DNA of 11,129 nucleotides from Treponema sp. UBA4232 (GTDB lineage Bacteria; Spirochaetota; Spirochaetia; Treponematales; Treponemataceae). Of this stretch, positions 1 to 5,578 are shown one piece after another. Position 1 is the stretch's first letter, and each line of letters opens with the position of its first letter. The position numbers and the translations under genes were made by a program. The stretch is from contig DGXM01000126.1 in the NCBI GenBank assembly GCA_002396325.1, positions 372-11,500 of the forward strand, given 5' to 3'. The notes beneath the pieces were generated by a model. The model did not search any database and was not told where the DNA came from. It worked only from the letters and a program-made list of their open reading frames with translations.

Positions 1-359
1 GAGACTTTCAAAAAAAATATTTTTAATCCTCAAAGACTTGTTATTGCCGGCATTTTTCGCAACCGGGGGATTGGTTTTCAATTTGCCCTGCTACGCCCGA
101 TTACAGGGGCCGGTCGCAAGCGGAGCTTGCTTCACAAGTTTTTACTTTCTCGCGAGGCTCGAATTTTTTCTGCGAAAAAAACGTAAAAACTTGCCCTCTA
201 CGCCCGATTGCAGGGGCCACTTTAGTGGTTCGGCGCGCAGCGGCGAATGGAACCCCGGAAAGCGGGAAACACGGAGGACTGCGAAAGCCGCTCACCTGAG
301 CCTGCCGTCCAGAGCATAATCGGCTTTGTTCCCCCTTGAAGGCCGGATTTAAAATTAAT
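1..359. other. Intergenic region rich in repeats and hairpins, no credible gene
   Basis: The only long open frame (38-319, +) has no ribosome binding site and runs straight through direct repeats and palindromes, so I read it as noncoding. Beyond the 84-218 block it holds CCACT-tt-AGTGG (217-228), a small CCCG/CGGG hairpin near 254-266, and AAAGCCG (284-290) able to pair with CGGCTTT (321-327) across a 30-base loop. The first 30 bases are an A/T-rich tract. The upstream gene lies outside the window, so this may be its 3' flank plus dispersed repeat debris. No tRNA, rRNA or known riboswitch pattern is visible. Confidence 0.5.
84..218. repeat. Direct-repeat pair enclosing nested inverted repeats
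   Basis: Two near-identical segments, 84-112 and 191-218, share the core CTACGCCCGATTRCAGGGGCC and are preceded by TTGCCCT; they differ by one inserted base and one substitution. Between them lie a perfect hairpin GCAAGC-gga-GCTTGC (116-130), an 11-base perfect inverted repeat CAAGTTTTTAC (135-145) / GTAAAAACTTG (183-193), and inside it TTTTTTC-tgc-GAAAAAA (164-180). In both copies the repeat core is followed immediately by a short hairpin (116-130 and 217-228). This looks like a dispersed intergenic repeat module present twice. Its function and whether it is mobile are unknown. Confidence 0.7.
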
Positions 360-388
360 TTTACAAATGACTTCTTTTATGATATACT
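360..388 (+). promoter_or_regulatory. Sigma70-type promoter of the EAL gene
   Basis: TTTACA (360-365), a 17-base spacer and TATACT (383-388) form a near-consensus promoter. Transcription would start near 395. That is downstream of the ATG at 367, so that ATG could not be translated from this transcript and the start must be internal. Confidence 0.75.
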
Positions 389-417
389 TTAGAGGATTCT
401 CTGGTTTTACCGTGGCG

Positions 418-435
418 AAAGGATTTTACGTTTTG
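418..435 (+). promoter_or_regulatory. Ribosome binding site and TTG start of the EAL gene
   Basis: AAAGGA (418-423) sits nine bases before the in-frame TTG at 433. The upstream ATG (367) has no Shine-Dalgarno sequence, and the in-frame GTG (412) has AGAGGA only at a poor distance. Translation from TTG gives an N-terminus (MNTYNIFFDISALIL) that enters the first membrane helix directly, which is typical of this kind of protein. Confidence 0.7.
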
Positions 436-2352
436 AACACTTACAATATTTTTTTTGACATAAGCGCACTGATTCTCTCGACGATTACCCTGCTGATTTT
501 TGTGTTTCAGAAGGAAAAACACACTGCCCAAAACAGGCTTTTTCTTTCTCTGGCGATTGATGAATTCGTTATGACTCTGGCGGATATTTTCGGCGCGGTT
601 TTGATTGAAGCACGGAATCCTGCTCTTTTGTTTTGGACTCAGCTGGCAAATCTTCTTTACCACGTGGCGCACGCTCTTATGCCTGCGATTTTTGCGTCTT
701 ATGTTCTGGTGCTTACCGGCCTTTACAAGAAATACAAGAAGGGATTTTTTATAAGTCTTTTTACTCCCTGGCTGGTGCTTTTTATTCTGCAGCTTACGAA
801 TCCTTTTACGGGATTTTTCTTTTATTTCGATGAAAATCTTGTGTATCATCACGGAAAAATCTTCATGCTGCTTTATGCGACCGCGGGACTGTACATTATT
901 GCAAGTATCTTCTATATATTACGCTATCGTTCCACTATTCCCAGAGGACGCGGCATTCTCCTTTTGATTTTTATTTTCTTCTGTCTTGTTTCAAATCAGA
1001 TTCAGATGCATAACCCGCATCTTTTGGTTGAGGCTTTTGCGGTGGTGACGATGACTTTCTGCCTGCTGGTGACGATTGAGGCTCCTTCGGATGTGTACAA
1101 TTCCGTTACCGGCGTGCAGAACCGTGCGATGTTTCTTCAGGACAGTGTGAACCTGCTTAAAAACAAAATGTCGTACAAGGTGATTATCATCAAAATCCTG
1201 AACGCTGAGTATTATATGACCAATCTCGGCTACAAGGTGATGGAAAACATAATGCGGGAGATTGCGCAGTGGCTTGTGCAGATTACGAATAATGACGCTG
1301 TGTACGACTGCAACAACAGCAATTTCGTTTTGATTTTGTACGGACCGATTCTCGACAAGACGAACCAGATTCTCACTTATCTTGTGAACAGATTTTCCAC
1401 CGACTGGCTGGTGCAGGAAAGGGTGCTGAGTTTTGAGACGCAGATTTGCAGCGTGGATGTGCCGAAGGATATTTCGCAGCTTGACCATTTGATGAGTCTG
1501 ATTGATGCCACGGGAGTGAAGTCTGAAAACAGGGTGAATCTTCTGCGGAGGGATCAGCTTTCGTACATTCAAAGACGCAAGGCTGTGGAGCAGGCAATCG
1601 ACAGGGCGCTTCAGAGCAATACCTTCCAGGTTTATTTTCAGCCCATTTGGGATGCTCATGCAAACAAGATTCATTCGGCGGAGGCCCTTATACGTCTTAT
1701 TGATGATGATTTGGGATTCATCTCCCCGGAAGAGTTCATTCCTATTGCGGAAAAAAACGGGGCAATCACGGCGATAGGTCAATTCGTGTTTGAGGAAGTA
1801 TGCAAGATGTTTTCGCTGGACCAGCTTCACGGCATCGGAGTGGATTTTCTGGAAATCAATCTTTCGACGGTTCAGTGCATGCACAAAAATCTGCCCGACA
1901 TTTTCATGGACACTCTTTCGCATTACAATCTGCCGCCGTCCGCAATAAATCTGGAGATTACCGAAAGCGCCGCCATAAACAATCAGGAGACTTTCCAGCA
2001 GACCGTGAATGCGCTCAGGAACTGCGGATTTTCTTTTTCTCTCGATGACTACGGCACGGGGTATTCGAACGCCACTTACATTTTCAGTCAGGACTTTTCC
2101 ATTATAAAGATAGACAAGTCGATTTTGTGGGAAGCCGAAAAGAAGGAGTCTGCCCGCGTGGTTCTGAGAAACACGGTGAGGATGATACGCGAACTGAACA
2201 AGAAGATTTTGATTGAAGGCGTGGAGACGGAAGCACAGCGCAGGATGGTGGTCGATTTGGGATGCGACTATTGCCAGGGATATTTCTTTTCAAAGCCGGT
2301 TCCCAAGAGTCAGTTTTTGGAATTCTGCAAGGATTTCAACAGATCTCACTGA
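433..2352 (+). CDS. 7TM membrane protein with degenerate GGDEF and intact EAL domain (cyclic-di-GMP phosphodiesterase)
   Basis: Predicted inner-membrane cyclic-di-GMP phosphodiesterase of 639 residues, starting at TTG 433; the open frame extends to an ATG at 367 that lacks a ribosome binding site and precedes the promoter's start point. About seven hydrophobic helices fill residues 8-215. A GGDEF-like domain follows (about 220-360): it keeps a VTGVQNR opening, but the active-site loop reads NSNFVL (295-300) instead of GGDEF, so cyclase activity is unlikely. The EAL domain (about 383-630) has the expected residues: AEAL (E417), LEINLS (N476), EITES (E508), DDYGTGYS (538-545), KIDK (K559), EGVET (E595) and CQGY. 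Hydrolysis of c-di-GMP to pGpG is therefore expected. The degenerate GGDEF may act as a GTP-binding regulatory module, as shown for some other proteins; that is inference. What the membrane part senses is not visible. It is followed by a dispersed repeat and appears monocistronic. Confidence 0.93.
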   Translation: MNTYNIFFDISALILSTITLLIFVFQKEKHTAQNRLFLSLAIDEFVMTLADIFGAVLIEARNPALLFWTQLANLLYHVAHALMPAIFASYVLVLTGLYKKYKKGFFISLFTPWLVLFILQLTNPFTGFFFYFDENLVYHHGKIFMLLYATAGLYIIASIFYILRYRSTIPRGRGILLLIFIFFCLVSNQIQMHNPHLLVEAFAVVTMTFCLLVTIEAPSDVYNSVTGVQNRAMFLQDSVNLLKNKMSYKVIIIKILNAEYYMTNLGYKVMENIMREIAQWLVQITNNDAVYDCNNSNFVLILYGPILDKTNQILTYLVNRFSTDWLVQERVLSFETQICSVDVPKDISQLDHLMSLIDATGVKSENRVNLLRRDQLSYIQRRKAVEQAIDRALQSNTFQVYFQPIWDAHANKIHSAEALIRLIDDDLGFISPEEFIPIAEKNGAITAIGQFVFEEVCKMFSLDQLHGIGVDFLEINLSTVQCMHKNLPDIFMDTLSHYNLPPSAINLEITESAAINNQETFQQTVNALRNCGFSFSLDDYGTGYSNATYIFSQDFSIIKIDKSILWEAEKKESARVVLRNTVRMIRELNKKILIEGVETEAQRRMVVDLGCDYCQGYFFSKPVPKSQFLEFCKDFNRSH

Positions 2353-2366
2353 CAGGCAGCGTCGAA

Positions 2367-2486
2367 AATCACCAACACTCGACGCAGAGCGTCGAGGTAT
2401 GGTGTTCTCATAAGGTATTGCAGTCGGGTTCAATACCCTTTATTTCGACGCAGAGCGTCGGGGTATTGAACCCTCCGCACGAATAA
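2367..2486 (-). repeat. Dispersed repeat element, copy A (inverted relative to copy B)
   Basis: The reverse complement of this segment aligns with 4340-4479. By eye, 2459-2486 matches 4340-4367 at 25 of 28 positions, 2400-2453 matches 4393-4446 at 46 of 54, and 2367-2399 matches 4447-4479 at about 20 of 33 without gaps. Copy A lacks about 20 bases present in copy B (5 bases at 2454-2458 against 25 at 4368-4392). Copy A has two perfect hairpins with the same core, CTCGACGC-aga-GCGTCGAG (2378-2396) and CGACGC-aga-GCGTCG (2446-2460), and larger nested inverted repeats. It starts 14 bases after the EAL stop codon. No transposase is encoded, so it could be a MITE- or REP-like element or a structured RNA. 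Confidence 0.75.
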
Positions 2487-2490
2487 AGGG
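2414..2490 (+). other. Mutually exclusive hairpins within repeat copy A
   Basis: GGTATTG (2414-2420) can pair with CAATACC (2431-2437), giving a hairpin followed by CTTTATTT. Alternatively GGGTTCAATACCC (2426-2438) pairs perfectly over 13 bases with GGGTATTGAACCC (2461-2473), enclosing the CGACGC/GCGTCG hairpin. A third option pairs CCCTTTATTTCG (2436-2447) with CGAATAAAGGG (2480-2490) with one bulged base. These compete for the same bases. The first form could be a weak terminator for the EAL gene; no run of T follows the second. Confidence 0.5.
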
Positions 2491-2679
2491 CATCTCGAAA
2501 AGCTGCGTTCCCGGGGATTTTCCGTGATACAGGCGGGTTTCAAGTCCAGGAATCAGCGGCTTTGAAAATGCGGTGCGTTTCCTGATTTTCCGTAATGTTT
2601 TTTTTGATTCCGAGCCTCTTTCACCCCGGTTTTCCCCGATAAAAAAGGCTTTTTGCGGTTAAACCATGATAACAACCTA

Positions 2680-2708
2680 TTGATTATTTAGGGAAATTCC
2701 TGTATCCT
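2680..2708 (+). promoter_or_regulatory. Probable promoter of the phosphofructokinase gene
   Basis: TTGATT (2680-2685), a 17-base spacer and TATCCT (2703-2708). Transcription would start near 2715, leaving a leader of about 130 bases. The spacer contains the small palindrome GGAAATTCC (2692-2700), a possible but unsupported operator. Between repeat copy A and this promoter (2491-2679) I see nothing definite beyond T-rich stretches. Confidence 0.55.
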
Positions 2709-2740
2709 ATCCCATCAAGGGCTTTGGAATTATGCAGGAT

Positions 2741-2802
2741 TCTCAAGGTTCCGCACGGTCTCCGCAACTCTCTAAAACAACGGAGCCGGAAATGAGATTT
2801 TT
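2741..2802 (+). promoter_or_regulatory. Terminator-like hairpin in the pfk leader (possible attenuator)
   Basis: Three short helices stack: TCTC (2741-2744) with GAGA (2794-2797), TTCCG (2749-2753) with CGGAA (2787-2791), and CTCCG (2760-2764) with CGGAG (2781-2785). They are separated by internal loops and followed at once by TTTTT (2798-2802). The position between the predicted transcript start and the ribosome binding site (AAGGGG, 2832-2837) suggests a conditional terminator or a folded leader. The internal loops make it weaker than a standard terminator, and I recognise no known riboswitch. Confidence 0.35.
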
Positions 2803-2844
2803 GTACGCACGATCGCCGACGGGCGCACAACAAGGGGTTTTGCT

Positions 2845-4263
2845 ATGAGTCAGATTAAATATGATTTTACGGTTGACAATTTGGGACCATGCACAGTGCC
2901 TTCTCCCATAGAGCTTTCTCGTGAGCATGGAAATTACCGCGCCACCTATGTGAAGGATTCTTCCTTTGTGCGCAATCAGGTGAATGTTTTCGCGGACGAC
3001 AAAGCGGATGCCAACGATATGACGAATCTGATGGAAAAAGCAGGCCCCCGCGAGAAAATCTACTTTAATCCGTCACATGTCACAGCCGGAATCTGCACCT
3101 GCGGAGGTCTTTGTCCCGGACTCAACGATGTTATCCGTGCAGTTGTACGCTGCCTGTGGAACCGCTATGGCGTGCGCCGCATAAAGGGCATTCAGTTCGG
3201 TTACAACGGATTCTTTGCCGAAGAAGGATATGACACGATCGACCTGAACCCCGGCAATGTTGATGCAATCCACAAAATCGGAGGCTCATTCCTGGGCACA
3301 TCCCGTGGAGGCGGAGACCGCACATCTGAAATCGTGGACTCAATCGAGCGCATGGGAATCAACGCAATGTTCATCATCGGTGGTGACGGCACACAGAGAG
3401 GTGCACTTGACATAGCAAATGAAGTCGAGCGCCGTGGTCTTAAAATAGCAGTTGTCGGAATTCCAAAGACTGTTGACAACGACCTGCAGTTCATTGACCG
3501 CTCATTCGGATTTGAAACAGCAGTTCAGCAGGCAACAAAGGCCGTGAATTCATGCCACATGGAAGCTCAGTCCCAGATTAACGGAATCGGACTTGTGAAG
3601 CTGATGGGACGCGAGTCAGGATTCATCGCAACCGCAGCCGCAATCGCAAGCCACGAGGCAAACTTCTGCCTTATTCCCGAGGTGCCTTTTGAAATGGATG
3701 GTCCCAACGGATTCCTTGCGCATCTTGAAGCACGCCTTGCACGCAGAGGACACGCTGTTATCGTAGTCGCAGAGGGAGCCGGTCAGGATCTGCTTGCCTC
3801 CACAAACCAGACAGACGCTTCAGGAAACAAAAAACTTGCAGACATCGGAAAGTTCATAAAGGACCGCATCACCGAACACTTCAAGGAAAAGAATATTCCA
3901 ATCAACCTCAAATACATCGACCCGAGTTATGAAGTTCGTGCGGCTGTAACGACCGCGAATGACTCAATCTACTGCGAGAGACTTGGAAACAATGCCGTTC
4001 ACGCAGCAATGGCCGGAAAGACAAAGATTGTAATCGGTCTTGTGCACGACAAATATGTGCATATCCCCATTACAATGGCAACCCTCAAGCGCAACACTGT
4101 GGACCCCGAAAGTTCACTCTGGCGCGACTGCCTCGATGCCACACTGCAGCCTGTTTATATGGTGAACAACATCAACACTGTAACCGAAAAACTCCGCATT
4201 GCAGCCTCCGAAGCAAATCAGAAGGCACTTGCAAGACTTGAAAAAGTCACTAAGACGAAATAA
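2845..4263 (+). CDS. 6-phosphofructokinase, long spirochaete/plant-type form
   Basis: Phosphorylates fructose 6-phosphate to fructose 1,6-bisphosphate in the cytoplasm, the committing step of glycolysis. The protein has 472 residues; about 78 precede the core fold. Visible family motifs: the phosphate-donor loop TCGGLCPGLNDVIR (85-98), GGSFLGTSRGG (146-156), GGDGTQ (179-184), PKTVDND with catalytic D211 and D213 (207-213), and substrate loop MGRESGF (254-260). Donor choice follows two positions, G104 and G124 in the E. coli ATP enzyme. Here the first is Gly (GGDG, as in ATP enzymes) and the second Lys (PKT, as in PPi enzymes). The plant and trypanosome ATP-dependent enzymes carry this same mix, so ATP is the better guess, but PPi use cannot be excluded. 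Start: AAGGGG seven bases before ATG. The gene has its own promoter and terminator and is bracketed by inverted copies of a dispersed repeat. Confidence 0.95.
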   Translation: MSQIKYDFTVDNLGPCTVPSPIELSREHGNYRATYVKDSSFVRNQVNVFADDKADANDMTNLMEKAGPREKIYFNPSHVTAGICTCGGLCPGLNDVIRAVVRCLWNRYGVRRIKGIQFGYNGFFAEEGYDTIDLNPGNVDAIHKIGGSFLGTSRGGGDRTSEIVDSIERMGINAMFIIGGDGTQRGALDIANEVERRGLKIAVVGIPKTVDNDLQFIDRSFGFETAVQQATKAVNSCHMEAQSQINGIGLVKLMGRESGFIATAAAIASHEANFCLIPEVPFEMDGPNGFLAHLEARLARRGHAVIVVAEGAGQDLLASTNQTDASGNKKLADIGKFIKDRITEHFKEKNIPINLKYIDPSYEVRAAVTTANDSIYCERLGNNAVHAAMAGKTKIVIGLVHDKYVHIPITMATLKRNTVDPESSLWRDCLDATLQPVYMVNNINTVTEKLRIAASEANQKALARLEKVTKTK

Positions 4264-4311
4264 GGCTGTATTCCAATACGGGAATTGAGTTTTTCTTTCG
4301 ACCATAAAGGG

Positions 4312-4341
4312 AATCCCGTTGCGTTTTGCGGCGGGATTTTT
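4312..4341 (+). terminator. Intrinsic terminator of pfk
   Basis: AATCCCGTTGC (4312-4322) pairs with GCGGCGGGATT (4328-4338) around a GTTTT loop, an 11-base stem including two G-T pairs, followed by TTT. It lies 48 bases after the stop codon, and its T-run touches the start of repeat copy B. Confidence 0.8.
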
Positions 4342-4479
4342 ATTCGTGAAGAGGGTTCAATGCCCCGCGCCGCCTGAACATCCGCTGCGAATCTGCATCG
4401 AAACAAATGGTATTGAATCCGGCTTCGACACCTTATGAGAACACCAGCATCCGATGATCAGCACCGGCTGTTGGGGATT
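4340..4479 (+). repeat. Dispersed repeat element, copy B
   Basis: Opposite-orientation partner of 2367-2486. The best conserved parts are GAGGGTTCAATRCCCCG (4351-4367), GGTATTGAAYCC (4409-4420) and CCTTATGAGAACACCA (4431-4446), with a conserved TGTTGG-GATT end (4470-4479). Copy B has lost most of the perfect palindromes seen in copy A (for example CAATACC reads CGACACC), so it looks like an older or decayed copy. It fills most of the space between the pfk terminator and the next gene. TTGAAT (4413-4418) and TATGAG (4434-4439) are 15 bases apart and could be a weak outward promoter; this is doubtful. Confidence 0.7.
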
Positions 4480-4511
4480 AACTGCAACATACCACAGACA
4501 CGGAGGTTAAT

Positions 4512-5441
4512 ATGAAAAAAATCTGCATAGCCGCTATTGCCGCGGTTCTTTTCGCATTTCAATCATTCGCCCAGTCCACATTGATTTTCGATGCCCCGCA
4601 CTCGCTGGTGATTGACGGTTCGGAAATTCCCGGAAAGTGCCGCGACAACATAAGCCTCACAAATCTCACGCAGCAGGAAAATCTTTCGTTTACGGTGCAT
4701 TTTTACGATGAGCGTAAAAAGACGTGGGTGAATTTCGGAAGCACTTTAATAGAAGACTTCGGTGATACCGAAACAATCGATTCACACTACTCCGGCTTTT
4801 TGAAAAAAGTGCGCTATTTTGCCGTTCAAAGCAATGATGATATGGACTTTTCCGTTATTGCCGCAAAAAACAGAAACGACCTTCTGATTTTCATCGTGCC
4901 CGCACAGACACAGACTCCGGTTCCACCAAAAGCGGCAGTTCTCGACTCCTCTGCGGTGGCTGGGAATTTCAAAGACAGGCTTAGGCTCATAAGTGAGGGA
5001 ATTACATCGAAGACGTTTTTCTATGTCTACGGAAGCAATGACGAAAATACATGGAGTCTTGCAGGAGCCGCCGTACTCGTCAGAGACAAAGACACCTGCT
5101 ATCTTAAGACTCCCTTCGCACAGCTTTCAAGCTACAGATTTTTTGCAGTTGCCGATGGAAACGGAAATTTCCATACCTGCAATGCATACAAGACAAGCAA
5201 CGACCTTTACATTATGGTTTCGCCGGAAAAAGCCGTGCCGCAGACAGTACAATCCGTCACACAAAATCTTCCAATGGAAGAATCCACTGAAACGGATGAC
5301 GCTGAAGACGAAATTTTCGTTATAACAGGCGAAGAGGAGATTGAAAATCCCCAATCCGCAAGTCCGACATCTGGAAAATCCGCTGAACCGGCAGAATCAG
5401 CAGACGGAAGAAATCTTTTTCCCGAACTCTTTGCACACTGA
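4512..5441 (+). CDS. Secreted protein of two tandem diverged domains, family not recognised
   Basis: I do not recognise this 309-residue protein. A clear signal peptide is visible (KK, hydrophobic stretch, SFA-QS cleavage near 20/21) with no lipobox cysteine, so it is probably periplasmic or exported. The mature part holds two copies of one domain, about 32-129 and 143-236. They share the order VIDGSEIPGKCRDNISL / VLDSSAVAGNFKDRLRL, then FTVHFYDERKKTWV / FFYVYGSNDENTWS, then VRYFAVQSNDD / YRFFAVADGNG, then NRNDLLIFIV / TSNDLYIMV. The alternating pattern suggests beta-sandwich units (inference). A Pro/Thr/Gln linker (130-140) joins them, and a disordered acidic tail (about 253-300, rich in E, D, S and P) ends the protein. 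Start: GGAGG (4502-4506) five bases before ATG. No convincing promoter is visible; the gene lies just after repeat copy B and 137 bases before the chemoreceptor gene. Confidence 0.85.
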   Translation: MKKICIAAIAAVLFAFQSFAQSTLIFDAPHSLVIDGSEIPGKCRDNISLTNLTQQENLSFTVHFYDERKKTWVNFGSTLIEDFGDTETIDSHYSGFLKKVRYFAVQSNDDMDFSVIAAKNRNDLLIFIVPAQTQTPVPPKAAVLDSSAVAGNFKDRLRLISEGITSKTFFYVYGSNDENTWSLAGAAVLVRDKDTCYLKTPFAQLSSYRFFAVADGNGNFHTCNAYKTSNDLYIMVSPEKAVPQTVQSVTQNLPMEESTETDDAEDEIFVITGEEEIENPQSASPTSGKSAEPAESADGRNLFPELFAH

Positions 5442-5444
5442 ACA

Positions 5445-5473
5445 TTGAAAATTCAAGATTTGTATTGTATAAT
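5445..5473 (+). promoter_or_regulatory. Strong sigma70-type promoter of the chemoreceptor gene
   Basis: TTGAAA (5445-5450), a 17-base spacer and a perfect TATAAT (5468-5473), with start near 5480. It begins only four bases after the stop codon of the secreted-protein gene. I see no terminator between the two genes, so read-through may add to expression. Confidence 0.8.
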
Positions 5474-5479
5474 ATAATA

Positions 5480-5524
5480 GTGGGAGATAATTGCAGAATT
5501 CAGCTGAATTTTGCGGTTCCCCAC
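5480..5524 (+). promoter_or_regulatory. Hairpin at the 5' end of the chemoreceptor transcript
   Basis: GTGGG (5480-5484), beginning at the predicted transcript start, can pair with CCCAC (5520-5524). Inside, the near-perfect palindrome GCAGAATTCAGCTGAATTTTGC (5493-5514, given here by its ends GCA and TGC) forms a second stem. A hairpin at the very 5' end often protects mRNA from decay; that role here is inference. It does not match the cyclic-di-GMP riboswitch consensus. Confidence 0.45.
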
Positions 5525-5578
5525 GGATTTAAAATTAAGTATCGACGGATAGAGTACCAAACTGATTAGGAGCAAACT

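Noticed and set aside
84..218. CRISPR array
   Set aside because: Only two imperfect repeat copies, spacer of about 78 bases with internal inverted repeats, and no cas genes in the window.
38..319. A 93-codon open frame on the + strand in the first intergenic region
   Set aside because: No ribosome binding site, odd composition, and it runs through direct repeats and hairpins; better explained as noncoding repeat sequence.
991..1923. A 310-codon open frame on the - strand
   Set aside because: It lies wholly antisense to the EAL protein gene, whose translation contains all expected motifs; its own translation shows no recognisable domain and is rich in H, R and N, as expected of a shadow frame.
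2426..2473. Strong intrinsic terminator for the EAL gene
   Set aside because: The 13-base perfect stem has a 22-base loop with its own hairpin and is followed by TCCGCAC, not a T-run; only the smaller alternative hairpin has a weak T-rich tail.
2367..2486. Integron attC site, because of the imperfect palindromes and known chromosomal integrons in Treponema
   Set aside because: No GTTRRRY core sites bound the palindromes, no integrase or cassette array is present, and the second copy is in inverted orientation.
5480..5578. Cyclic-di-GMP riboswitch ahead of the chemoreceptor gene
   Set aside because: The leader lacks the conserved GEMM core segments; only a simple hairpin is visible.
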